64,000 nucleotides of DNA, taken from contig JAETOJ010000010.1 of NCBI GenBank assembly GCA_021768085.1, positions 20,513-84,512 of the forward strand, given 5' to 3'. Below, piece after piece: positions 40,521-47,962 of this stretch. Position numbers and translations under genes: made by a program. Positions within the stretch are counted from its first letter, which is position 1; each line of letters starts with the position of its first letter. The notes below the pieces were generated by a model. That model was not told the origin of the DNA. It did no database searches and worked only from the letters and a program-made list of their open reading frames with translations. The DNA is from Bacillota bacterium. GTDB lineage: Bacteria; Bacillota; Clostridia; Oscillospirales; Oscillospiraceae.

Positions 40521-41951
40521 TCAGTGCTTCTCCGCCAGCAGCGCGGCCCGCACGTCCCACAGCTTCTGGGACAGATCCACATAGTAGTTGTGGGGGTACT
40601 CGAACCGCTTCACCTCGTCCCACAGGCTGTCCACCTCCCGCAGGCAGTGGGCCCGGGACTGCTGGATGGTGGGGGTCTGGTATACCAGCTTGCCCCCCTG
40701 GAAGATGGGCACCAGCAGGGGCCGCACGGTGAAATCGGTCACAGTTTTCCGCTTCCAGGTGGCCTCCGGGTCGAACAGCTCCAGGGGCTGGGTGAAGTCG
40801 GGCTGCTCGTCGTGGACGCAGATATAGTCCGCCATGGCCTTGCCGGTGGCGTTCTCAAACAGGCGGTACACCTTCTTGAAGTGGGGCAGGGTCACCTTGG
40901 CGGCGTTCTCGCTGATCTTGATCTTGGGGGTGATGGAGCCGTCGTCCTCCTCAATGGCGGCCAGCTTGTATACCCCACCGAACACCGGCTCGCTTTTTGA
41001 CGTGATGAGCCGCTCGCCTACACCGAAGGCATCGATGCGGGCCCCTTGGGTGATGAGATCCCGGATGATGTACTCGTCCAGCGAGTTGGAGGCCACGATC
41101 TTGATGCCGGGCAGGCCGGCGTCATCCAGCATCTTCCGGGCCTTTTTGGACAGATAGGTCAGGTCGCCGGAGTCGATGCGGATGCCGCCGCTGGTGATGC
41201 CCAGCTCCTGGAACACCTTGATGGCGTTGGGCACGCCGGAGTGGAGGACGCTGTAGGTGTCCACCAGCAGGGTGGCCGCCTGGGGGTAGACCTCACAGTA
41301 GGTCTTGAAGGCGGTGTACTCGTCGGGGAACATCTGCACCCAGGAGTGGGCCATGGTGCCGGTGGCGGGGGTGCCGAACATCTCGTCCGCCATGGCGCAG
41401 GCGGTGCCCCCGGCCCCGGCGATGTAGCTGGAGCGGGCCCCCAAAATCGCGCCGTCAGAGCCCTGGGCCCGGCGGGAGCCGAACTCGGACACGGGGCGGC
41501 CCTCCGCCGCCCGGACGATCCGGTTGGACTTGGTGGCGATGAGGGACTGGTGGTTGAGGGTGAGCAGCAGGTAGGTCTCCACGAACTGGGCCTGGATGGC
41601 GGGGGCCCGGACGGTGAGGATGGGCTCCCGGGGGAAGATGGGGGTGCCCTCGGGGACGGCCCAGATGTCGCCGGTGAAGCGGAAGCCCTTCAGGTACTCC
41701 AGAAACTCCGGGGAGAAGATGCCTTTGCCCCGGAGGTATTCGATGTCCTCCTCGTCGAAGCGCAGGTTCTGGATGTAGTCGATGACCTGCCCCAGCCCGG
41801 CGGCGATGGCGAAGCCGCCCCCGTCGGGGACGCTGCGGAAGAACACGTCGAAGTAGCAGACGCGATCCTTTAGGCCGGTCTGGAAGTAGCCGTTGCCCAT
41901 GGTGAGCTCGTAGAAGTCGGTCAGCATGGTGTAGTTGACGTCGTGTTTCAT
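40521..41951 (-). CDS. pncB: Nicotinate phosphoribosyltransferase
   Basis: A 476-residue enzyme that makes nicotinate mononucleotide from nicotinate and PRPP, the entry to NAD salvage. TDFYELTMGNGYF, EFGSRRAQG and GGIRIDSGDL are family marks, and FGVGERLITSKSEP helps bind phosphate. Length is normal. GGAGGGATTC precedes the ATG. It stands alone behind a promoter whose spacer holds the palindrome CTGTCATGACAG, a likely repressor site. Confidence 0.96.
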   Translation of the reverse strand: MKHDVNYTMLTDFYELTMGNGYFQTGLKDRVCYFDVFFRSVPDGGGFAIAAGLGQVIDYIQNLRFDEEDIEYLRGKGIFSPEFLEYLKGFRFTGDIWAVPEGTPIFPREPILTVRAPAIQAQFVETYLLLTLNHQSLIATKSNRIVRAAEGRPVSEFGSRRAQGSDGAILGARSSYIAGAGGTACAMADEMFGTPATGTMAHSWVQMFPDEYTAFKTYCEVYPQAATLLVDTYSVLHSGVPNAIKVFQELGITSGGIRIDSGDLTYLSKKARKMLDDAGLPGIKIVASNSLDEYIIRDLITQGARIDAFGVGERLITSKSEPVFGGVYKLAAIEEDDGSITPKIKISENAAKVTLPHFKKVYRLFENATGKAMADYICVHDEQPDFTQPLELFDPEATWKRKTVTDFTVRPLLVPIFQGGKLVYQTPTIQQSRAHCLREVDSLWDEVKRFEYPHNYYVDLSQKLWDVRAALLAEKH

Positions 41952-41985
41952 GGCGGAGAATCCCTCCTGTTGTGTTGTGCCCCCT

Positions 41986-42014
41986 ATTATAAGCTGTCAT
42001 GACAGTAAAAGCAA
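41986..42014 (-). promoter_or_regulatory. Promoter of pncB with palindromic operator
   Basis: TTGCTT (42009-42014) and TATAAT (41986-41991) are 17 bp apart on the minus strand. The spacer contains the perfect 12-bp palindrome CTGTCATGACAG (41994-42005). Its TGTC-N2-GACA form resembles the NiaR operator TGTCTAGACA of Firmicutes NAD genes, so niacin-responsive repression is a reasonable inference. Confidence 0.7.
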
Positions 42015-42021
42015 GCATAAA

Positions 42022-42055
42022 TCGAAGCCCCCGCCCAGAGTGGGAGGGGGCTTCG
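42022..42055 (-). terminator. Terminator of the rubrerythrin gene
   Basis: ATCGAAGCCCCC pairs with GGGGGCTTCGAT. It lies just after the stop of the leftward gene. Confidence 0.85.
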
Positions 42056-42057
42056 AT

Positions 42058-42693
42058 TCAGTTCCCGGACGTGTACGGGGCAAGATCCAGCCGGATGAAA
42101 AAGTCCTGCCCGTGGCGGCAGACGGGGCAGGTCTGGGGGGCCAGGGAGGAGGTGACGATTTCCCCGCAGTTCAGGCACATCCAGACGGTCTGACGGTTGT
42201 CCTCGCCGAACAGCTTGCCCTGCTCCAGCAGGTCGGCGAACAGGCCGAAGCGGTCGCCGTGGGTCTTTTCGATTTTGGCAATGAGCTCGAACTGGCCGCC
42301 GATGAGGTCGAAGCCCTCCCGGTGGGCGATCTCCGCAAAGGCGGCGTAGTCGTGCTCAAACTCCTCATACTCGTTGTGCTGGGCGGCCTTGAGCAGATCC
42401 ACCGTCTTGTCCGACAGGTCGATGGGGTAGTTGCCGTCGATGGCGATATTTTTCCCCGCCGAGGGCAGCAGCAGGTCGTAGAACACCTTGGCGTGGGCCC
42501 GCTCCTGGTCGGCGGTGAACTCGAACACCCGGGCCACCACCTCCAACTTCTCCTTCCGGGCGGCGGAGGCGGCGATGGTGTAGCGGTTGCGGGCCTGGCT
42601 CTCCCCGGCGAAGGAACGCATCAGGTTTTCCCGGGTTTTGCTCTCCATGAAGTCCACGTTTCCCTTGTGGTAGTTTTCGTAGGCGTTGGTCAT
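42058..42693 (-). CDS. Rubrerythrin
   Basis: A 211-residue non-haem di-iron protein that reduces hydrogen peroxide in anaerobes. The ferritin-like part (1-165) carries the paired metal ligands in FAGESQARNRY and ADQERAHAKVF and in HNEYEEFEHDYAAFAEIAHREG (given here as a landmark). A C-terminal rubredoxin-like Fe(Cys)4 site is formed by CLNCG and CPVCRHG. GGAGGGAATTC precedes the ATG. It is a stand-alone gene, which fits an anaerobic way of life. Confidence 0.95.
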   Translation of the reverse strand: MTNAYENYHKGNVDFMESKTRENLMRSFAGESQARNRYTIAASAARKEKLEVVARVFEFTADQERAHAKVFYDLLLPSAGKNIAIDGNYPIDLSDKTVDLLKAAQHNEYEEFEHDYAAFAEIAHREGFDLIGGQFELIAKIEKTHGDRFGLFADLLEQGKLFGEDNRQTVWMCLNCGEIVTSSLAPQTCPVCRHGQDFFIRLDLAPYTSGN

Positions 42694-42745
42694 AGAATTC
42701 CCTCCAATGTATTTGGTGGAATCAGTATGCCCAATTTGGCGGGAT

Positions 42746-43465
42746 TCATTTATCCTTTGCGGCGGAGACGCAGGCCAGCGCGATATTTTCCGCCCCGATG
42801 GCGGCGGCAATGGCGGCGGCGCGGCAGAATCGCCGGAAAAATTCAGGCAGGCTCCAGCTGTTGTCCTCAAAGGCGAACCGCGCCAGCACGCCGGTTATGG
42901 CGAAGCTGCCGTCGTACTGCTCCGGCAGCAGAAGGTTCAGCGAGGCGTATGCGTAATTGAAGCCCAAGTCCGCCGCACAGAGGACGCAGACCGCCAGGGC
43001 CGCCAGCGAGACGACGCGCAGCTCCCGAAGCCGGCCCCCGCCCGCTCCGTGGAGCAGACGGCAGAAGGCCGCCAGGCAGCAGGCGGAAGCCACGGCCCAG
43101 GGCAGCCAATTCGGGCGGATTCCGGCCAGGATCAGCATACCCAGGCCCGCCCCAAACAGGCAGAGTTCGGGGGCGGGGCGGCGGCTCTGCCGCTGGCAGT
43201 CCGACACCGCCTGGATCATGGCCTCCCCGGCCCGAGCGGGGATCTCCTCCTTCGCCAGCCGCTCCCCGGCGAAAAATTCGTGGATGGTGATGTCCAGCGA
43301 CAGGCAGACGTCCTCGATCAGCGCCGCGTCCGGCAGGCACCGGCCCGTCTCCCATTTGGACACGGCCTTGTCCGTCACCCCCAGCCGCTCCGCCAGCTGC
43401 GCCTGGGTGAGCTTCAGCGCCTTTCTGCGCTGGGCGATGAACGCCCCGATCTTTTTGTGTTCCAT
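42746..43465 (-). CDS. XRE-family regulator with membrane C-terminus
   Basis: A 239-residue protein. The HTH domain (5-60; KLTQAQLAERLGVTDKAVSKWE) is the VTDKAVSKWE type common in Clostridia. Residues 95-190 contain four hydrophobic segments (LCLFGAGLGMLILAG and following), so the regulator is tied to the membrane, probably sensing an envelope signal. It is monocistronic and directed away from dpaA. GGGAGGACACAAG precedes the ATG. Target unknown. Confidence 0.88.
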   Translation of the reverse strand: MEHKKIGAFIAQRRKALKLTQAQLAERLGVTDKAVSKWETGRCLPDAALIEDVCLSLDITIHEFFAGERLAKEEIPARAGEAMIQAVSDCQRQSRRPAPELCLFGAGLGMLILAGIRPNWLPWAVASACCLAAFCRLLHGAGGGRLRELRVVSLAALAVCVLCAADLGFNYAYASLNLLLPEQYDGSFAITGVLARFAFEDNSWSLPEFFRRFCRAAAIAAAIGAENIALACVSAAKDK

Positions 43466-43634
43466 CTTGTGTCCTCCCCGGTGTTTTGTGAGCTCAGTAT
43501 ATCAGATCAGCGCCGACGGTTCCACCTACCGGAGGTAGAATCCGGGTAGAGCGGCCCGGGCCGGAACCCCCCTGTGCGAAGGGGAATACACTGGAATGAT
43601 CGAAAACAGGGCCGGAGGGCCGAGGAGGTTTCTT

Positions 43635-44498
43635 ATGCTGCGGGCAAAAAATATCTGGGTGGCGGGGGGCGACCCCCGGCAGGCGGCGCTGGCCGCACTG
43701 CTGGCCGACGAGGGCCACAGCGTACATACCTACGCGCTGGAACGGGGGGCGGGGACAAAGTGTGAGCCCTCCCTGGCCGGGGTGGATCGGGCGGACTGCG
43801 TGATCCTGCCCCTGCCGGCGGCGGGGGCGGACGGGAAGCTGAACGCGCCGCTGTCGGCGGAGAGCCATGACCTGGAGGAGGTGCTGGACGCCCTGCGTCC
43901 CGGCCAGCTGGTGTGCGCCGGGATGGCGGGGGACGGCCTGAAACAGATGGCACAGGAGCGGGAGCTGCTGCTCCGGGACTACTTCGCCCGGGAGGAGCTG
44001 GCGGTGCTGAACGCCATCCCCACGGCGGAGGGTGCCATCCAGATCGCCATGGAGGAGCTGCCCATCACCCTCCACGACGCCCGGGTGCTGGTGGTGGGCT
44101 TCGGGCGGCTGGGCAGGGCGCTGGCCCCCCGGCTGCGGGCTTTAGGCGCCCGGGTGTGGGTGTCTGCCCGGCGGTATGAGCAGCGGGCTGCCGCGGAGTG
44201 CATGGGCCTGGGCAGCGAGGGGGTGGATCGCCTGCCCGACTGGCTGTGCAGCTACGATTTGGTGTTCAACACCGTGCCCGCCCCGGTGCTGGGGGTGGAG
44301 GAGCTGGCGGCCCTCAAGGAGGGGGCGCTGGTCATCGACCTGGCCTCCCGCCCCGGCGGGGTGGACATGGACGCCGCCGCCACCCTGGGGGTGCGGGTGG
44401 TGTGGGCCCTGTCCCTGCCGGGAAAGGTGGCCCCCGTCACCTCGGGCCGGTACATCAAGGACACTGTATATCATATCATGGAGGAATTAGACCTGTGA
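43635..44498 (+). CDS. dpaA: Dipicolinate synthase subunit A
   Basis: A 287-residue Rossmann-fold protein. Together with DpaB it converts a tetrahydrodipicolinate precursor to dipicolinic acid in the mother cell, for deposition in the spore core. The start KNIWVAGGDPRQAALAALLA and the central VLVVGFGRLGRALAPRLRALG are typical. GAGGAGG precedes the ATG. Its stop overlaps the GTG of dpaB. An AATACACT at 43585-43592 resembles the -10 element of a mother-cell sigma factor, but this is weak. Confidence 0.95.
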   Translation: MLRAKNIWVAGGDPRQAALAALLADEGHSVHTYALERGAGTKCEPSLAGVDRADCVILPLPAAGADGKLNAPLSAESHDLEEVLDALRPGQLVCAGMAGDGLKQMAQERELLLRDYFAREELAVLNAIPTAEGAIQIAMEELPITLHDARVLVVGFGRLGRALAPRLRALGARVWVSARRYEQRAAAECMGLGSEGVDRLPDWLCSYDLVFNTVPAPVLGVEELAALKEGALVIDLASRPGGVDMDAAATLGVRVVWALSLPGKVAPVTSGRYIKDTVYHIMEELDL

Positions 44499-45076
44499 AC
44501 AGAAAAGAGTTAAGGGTGGGGTTCGCCTTCTGCGGATCCTTCTGCACCATGTCCAAGGCGCTGGACGCCCTGGAACAGACCGCCGCCCGGTTCGGGCCGG
44601 TGACCCCCATCGTGTCGGAGACGGTGGCCTCCACCGACACCCGCTTCGGCGCGGCCCACGACTTCATGCGGGAGATGGAGCGCATCTGCGGCAGGCGGGT
44701 GATCGACACCGTGGCCGGGGCGGAGCCCATCGGCCCCAAGGGCCTGCTGGACGTGCTGGTGATCTGCCCCTGCACGGGCAACACCCTGGCCAAGCTGGCC
44801 CACGGCGTCACCGACACCTCCGTCACCATGGCCGCCAAGGCCCACCTGCGCAACGGGCGGCCCCTGGTGATCGCCGTGTCCACCAACGACGGGCTGGGGG
44901 CCTCCGCCCCCAATCTGGGGACGCTGCTGGGGCGGAAAAATGTGTACTTCGTCCCCTTCGGCCAGGACGACTGCGCGGGCAAGCCCGCCTCCCTGGTGGC
45001 GGACTTCTCCCAAGCGCCGGACACGGTGGAGGCCGCCCTCCGGGGGGAGCAACTCCAGCCGCTGTTGCTGGGGTGA
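44495..45076 (+). CDS. dpaB: Dipicolinate synthase subunit B
   Basis: A 193-residue flavoprotein-like subunit of dipicolinate synthase. GFAFCGSFCTMSKALDAL, PCTGNTLAKLAHGVTDTSVTMAAKAHLR (landmark only) and NVYFVPFGQDDC are family signatures of the SpoVFB group. It begins with GTG overlapping the dpaA stop and has GGAGGAATT upstream. The dapG, dapA and asd genes that follow in Bacillus are not here. Confidence 0.95.
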   Translation: MNRKELRVGFAFCGSFCTMSKALDALEQTAARFGPVTPIVSETVASTDTRFGAAHDFMREMERICGRRVIDTVAGAEPIGPKGLLDVLVICPCTGNTLAKLAHGVTDTSVTMAAKAHLRNGRPLVIAVSTNDGLGASAPNLGTLLGRKNVYFVPFGQDDCAGKPASLVADFSQAPDTVEAALRGEQLQPLLLG

Positions 45077-45129
45077 TAGGACGCCCCGGGACGATAGGCC
45101 TGATAGGTTCGGATGGCCGGATTTTCCCC

Positions 45130-45158
45130 TTGCAATCCGCCGGGAAAAAGGCTATAAT
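45130..45158 (+). promoter_or_regulatory. Promoter of corA
   Basis: TTGCAA (45130-45135), 17 bp, TATAAT (45153-45158). Confidence 0.8.
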
Positions 45159-45164
45159 AAAGTA

Positions 45165-45403
45165 TCCGCGCTGGCGGAAGTCAAAGAGTAAAAGGAAGTG
45201 AGCTGCGTCGTGTCAGGCGATCCGTTTGGTCGAAGTTGGAACCAGATAACACGGCGCACCCGCTGAGTCAGGATCCACTGCCTCCCCGTGCGCCCGCTGC
45301 CCATTGGCTCAATGCCCATGGGAAAATTTACAAAGCGGAGCGGCGGGGGATTTTTCTGCCCTTTTGGGCGGCCCCGCCTGTCCGGGAAAGGCGTGAGGAA
45401 GCT
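45165..45403 (+). promoter_or_regulatory. Long 5' leader of corA
   Basis: About 240 nt lie between the predicted transcription start and the corA ATG. It contains several possible helices, including CCCATTGG/CCCATGGG near 45300-45325, and no gene. A magnesium- or metal-sensing leader is possible; I could not match it to the M-box consensus. Confidence 0.35.
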
Positions 45404-46330
45404 ATGATGACCATTCACAAGACGGTGGAGGGCAAGATGACGCCCCTCAACTCCGTCACCGACGGCTGCTGGGTGAACCTGATCAACCCCAGCGAGGACG
45501 AGCTGAAAACTGTGGCCGCCACCCTGGCGGTGGAGCCCTCCTTCCTCCGGGCGGCCCTGGATGAGGAGGAGACCTCCCGTATCGACAGCGAGGACGGCTG
45601 CACCCTCATCATCGTGGACACCCCCTCCATGGAGCAGGACGAGACGGGGGTCGTCTATTCCACCCTGCCCATGGGCATCATCGTCACCAGCAAGCACATC
45701 ATCACCGTCTGCCTGAAGGAGACGTCGGTGGTACGGGATCTCCAGAACGGGGTGGTGCGGGACGTGCGCACCGAGCAGCGAACCCGGTTCATCCTGAACA
45801 TACTACTGCTGGTGGCCAAGCGGTACTTGAACTACCTGAAGCAGATCGACAAGACCTACAACCACATGGAGCGGCAGCTCTACAAGTCCCAGCGGAACAA
45901 GGAGCTGATCCAACTGCTGGATCTGGAGAAATCGCTGGTGTACTTCAACACGTCGCTGAAGGCCAACGAGGTGACGCTGGAGAAGATCCTCCGGGGGCGG
46001 ATCGTCACCCTGTACGAGGAGGATCATGACCTGCTGGAGGACGTGCTCATCGAGGTGCGGCAGGCCATCGAGATGGCCCAGATCTACTCCGACATCATCT
46101 CCGGCATGATGGACGCCTTCGCCTCCGTCATCTCCAACAACCTGAACGTGATCATGAAGCTGCTGGCCTCCGTCACCATCCTCATGACGGTGCCCAATAT
46201 CGTGTTCAGCTTCTACGGCATGAACGTGGGTTGGCTACCCTTCGCCGGGAGCTTCTGGCCCCCGCTGCTCATCTCCATCGCCATCATTGTGGTGGCGGGG
46301 ATCATCCTGAAGAAGAAGGATCTGCTGTAA
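45404..46330 (+). CDS. corA: CorA-family divalent cation transporter
   Basis: A 308-residue membrane protein forming a pentameric channel for Mg2+ (or Co2+/Ni2+). The large cytoplasmic N-terminal domain ends in a long helix, followed by two transmembrane helices with the signature YGMN between them (FSFYGMNVGW, about residue 273) and a C-terminal KKKDLL. GTGAGGA precedes two adjacent ATGs, of which the first is taken. It has its own promoter, a long leader and a strong terminator, so it is a single-gene unit. Confidence 0.95.
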   Translation: MMTIHKTVEGKMTPLNSVTDGCWVNLINPSEDELKTVAATLAVEPSFLRAALDEEETSRIDSEDGCTLIIVDTPSMEQDETGVVYSTLPMGIIVTSKHIITVCLKETSVVRDLQNGVVRDVRTEQRTRFILNILLLVAKRYLNYLKQIDKTYNHMERQLYKSQRNKELIQLLDLEKSLVYFNTSLKANEVTLEKILRGRIVTLYEEDHDLLEDVLIEVRQAIEMAQIYSDIISGMMDAFASVISNNLNVIMKLLASVTILMTVPNIVFSFYGMNVGWLPFAGSFWPPLLISIAIIVVAGIILKKKDLL

Positions 46331-46334
46331 TCAG

Positions 46335-46366
46335 ACCGGGCGCGGAATCGTTCCGCGCCCGGTTTT
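46335..46366 (+). terminator. Terminator of corA
   Basis: ACCGGGCGCGGAA pairs with TTCCGCGCCCGGT around TCG, followed by TTT. Confidence 0.92.
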
Positions 46367-46462
46367 CTGCGCCTTGAGGGGCGTTTCCAGCAGGTCGCGT
46401 CCGCGGCCCTTGCCAAAGGCGGGGCCGTCGTGTATGCTGTGCTTGCAGCTGCAAACAGGGGC

Positions 46463-46513
46463 CCCCGCAAAGCCGCTCTTTGGCTTTGTGGGGAGAGGAG
46501 GCGCAGCGGAGCG
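46463..46513. repeat. 51-bp hairpin repeat, copy A
   Basis: It matches the segment at 62298-62348 at 48 of 51 positions. CCCCGCAAAGCC can pair with GGCTTTGTGGGG to form a 12-bp stem. It ends 67 bp before the LytTR start codon. It is followed by AGCTTTCCCTGTAAGGGGAAAG, another inverted repeat. Confidence 0.85.
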
Positions 46514-46580
46514 AAGAAGCTTTCCCTGTAAGGGGAAAGTGCCTGAGCGGAGCTTGTGCCGACGAAGGAGCGTGAGGCCG

Positions 46581-47018
46581 ATGAAGGTTACGGTAGAGGA
46601 GCGGCCCGGCCTGGAGGAGCCGGAGGTGATCGTCCGCTGCGGGCGGATGGACGAGCGGGTGTCCCGGCTGGTGGAGCTGCTGCGGCTGTCCTCCGCCCGG
46701 CTCACCGGCGAGCGGGACGGCCAGACCTGCATTTTGGAGGAGGACGACGTGCTCTATATCGACACGGTGGATCGGGGAACCTTCCTCTACACCGCCGACG
46801 GCGTGTATGAGAGCCGCCTGCGGCTGTACGAGCTGGAGGAGCAACTGGCCCCCCGGGACTTCGTGCGGGTGAGCAAGTCGGCCATTGTAAACTTTGATCA
46901 GGTGAAGTCCCTGCGGCCCGACCTGGGCGGGCGGCTGCGGCTCACCCTGTCCAACGGCGAGGTGGTGGTGGCCAACCGCCAGTACGTCCCCGCCATCAAG
47001 AAAAAACTGGGCCTGTGA
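46581..47018 (+). CDS. LytTR-domain transcriptional regulator
   Basis: A 145-residue stand-alone LytTR DNA-binding protein without a receiver domain. An N-terminal stretch (1-40) leads into the LytTR fold (about 45-145), with VLYIDTVDRGTFLYT, FVRVSKSAIVNFDQVKSLRP and NGEVVVANRQYVPAIKKKL as typical elements. It has AAGGAGCGTGAGG upstream of the ATG. It is paired with a DUF3021 membrane protein 14 bp downstream, the layout of LytTR regulatory systems in which the membrane protein restrains the regulator. Confidence 0.92.
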   Translation: MKVTVEERPGLEEPEVIVRCGRMDERVSRLVELLRLSSARLTGERDGQTCILEEDDVLYIDTVDRGTFLYTADGVYESRLRLYELEEQLAPRDFVRVSKSAIVNFDQVKSLRPDLGGRLRLTLSNGEVVVANRQYVPAIKKKLGL

Positions 47019-47032
47019 AAGGAGCGGACGAG

Positions 47033-47473
47033 ATGAAAAAATTTTTTGACGTGGTGGTAGCCGTTAAGGAGCGGGCAGCCCTGAGCTACACCGCAGCCAT
47101 GTGTTTCTACGTGTTCTTCCTGTGGGTGTTCAAGCAAGAGGCCGCCCCTTTGCCCATGCTGTTCTCCCTGCTGGTGGTGGGCGCGGCGGCGGGCTTAATG
47201 CAGGTGGTGGCCTTCTCCGACCTGCTGATCAAGAAGCTGGCCTACAGCTGGCGCATGGTGCTGTTTTTCGTGGTGTTCGGGGCAATCCTCACCGCCTTCG
47301 CGGTGGGCTTCCATTGGTTCCCCACGGATCAGGCCGGGGCATGGGTGAGCTTCGGCGTGATCTTCGTGCTGATCTTTGCAGCTATCGCCGCGGGCATTGA
47401 GATCTACTACCGGGCCAGCGGGCGGAAGTGGGACGACCGGCTGGACTGGTACCGGCGGCACAAAGACGGATAA
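47033..47473 (+). CDS. DUF3021 membrane protein, partner of the LytTR regulator
   Basis: A 146-residue membrane protein with four hydrophobic segments (about 23-39, 46-66, 78-98, 106-126) and a charged tail (YYRASGRKWDDRLDW). DUF3021 proteins are regularly encoded next to LytTR regulators. By analogy with the HdrM/BrsM inhibitors of Streptococcus, it probably sequesters the regulator until a signal arrives. ATG 47033 follows AAAGGAG at 47016-47022. Confidence 0.85.
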   Translation: MKKFFDVVVAVKERAALSYTAAMCFYVFFLWVFKQEAAPLPMLFSLLVVGAAAGLMQVVAFSDLLIKKLAYSWRMVLFFVVFGAILTAFAVGFHWFPTDQAGAWVSFGVIFVLIFAAIAAGIEIYYRASGRKWDDRLDWYRRHKDG

Positions 47474-47540
47474 ACGCGGGCGCGAAACGGCACAGCGGCG
47501 GCAATCTGTCAAAGCGGCGGAAGTTTTTTCAAAAAGGCCA

Positions 47541-47569
47541 TTGTAATTTCCCGCCGGATCGTGTAAACT
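47541..47569 (+). promoter_or_regulatory. Promoter of the two small membrane-protein genes
   Basis: TTGTAA (47541-47546), 17 bp, TAAACT (47564-47569). Confidence 0.6.
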
Positions 47570-47598
47570 AAGCAGTACCAAACAAGGAGGGACTGCCT

Positions 47599-47712
47599 AT
47601 GAAACTTGCCAGCTTTATTTTGAGGACTGCCGCCGTCTCCCTGGCGGCGTCGGCGGTGGCGTGCGCCGCGGTGGCTCACCTGTGCGCGTCCCTCCACAAG
47701 AACGACGATTGA
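47599..47712 (+). CDS. Small membrane protein, 37 residues
   Basis: A strong AGGAGG at 47585-47590 precedes the ATG. The protein starts MKLASFILRTAAVSLAAS and has one hydrophobic helix rich in Ala, then LHKNDD. It is related in layout to the next small protein (Lys-rich start, one Ala/Val helix, acidic end), which suggests a duplicated pair. Function unknown; a toxin-like or regulatory membrane peptide is conceivable. Confidence 0.65.
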   Translation: MKLASFILRTAAVSLAASAVACAAVAHLCASLHKNDD

Positions 47713-47726
47713 CAGGAGGAATTGTG

Positions 47727-47918
47727 ATGAAGATCGCCCGCTTTGTGCTGAAGATTGTGGCCGTGGCCATGGTAGTGGCCGCCGCCGCGTGCGCCGTAGT
47801 GGCGTACTGGGACAAGATCGTGGACGCGTTCTACGCCATCGCCGATAAGATCGAGGAGAAAAAGGCGGAGTGCCGCTTTTCCTCCGAGTATGACGATTAC
47901 GAGGACTGCGAGCTGTGA
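47727..47918 (+). CDS. Small membrane protein, 63 residues
   Basis: AGGAGG lies upstream of the ATG at 47727. The protein begins MKIARFVLKIVAVAMVVAAA, continues with a single membrane helix (about 8-27), then a helical linker with DKIEEKKAE and an acidic end YDDYEDCEL. It is co-transcribed with the 37-residue protein 14 bp upstream and ends at a terminator. I do not recognise the family. The start is well supported by the ribosome site. Confidence 0.7.
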   Translation: MKIARFVLKIVAVAMVVAAAACAVVAYWDKIVDAFYAIADKIEEKKAECRFSSEYDDYEDCEL

Positions 47919-47925
47919 CAACCCA

Positions 47926-47962
47926 AAAGGCCCCGCCTGTGAAACAGGCGGGGCCTTTTTTA
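47926..47962 (+). terminator. Terminator between the small membrane genes and tsaD (bidirectional)
   Basis: AAAAGGCCCCGCCTGT pairs with ACAGGCGGGGCCTTTT around GAA. It overlaps the tsaD stop region, so it may also end the leftward operon. Confidence 0.9.

Noticed and set aside
45165..45403. M-box (ykoK) magnesium riboswitch
   Set aside because: The conserved M-box core could not be found in the leader, so I only call it a long leader.
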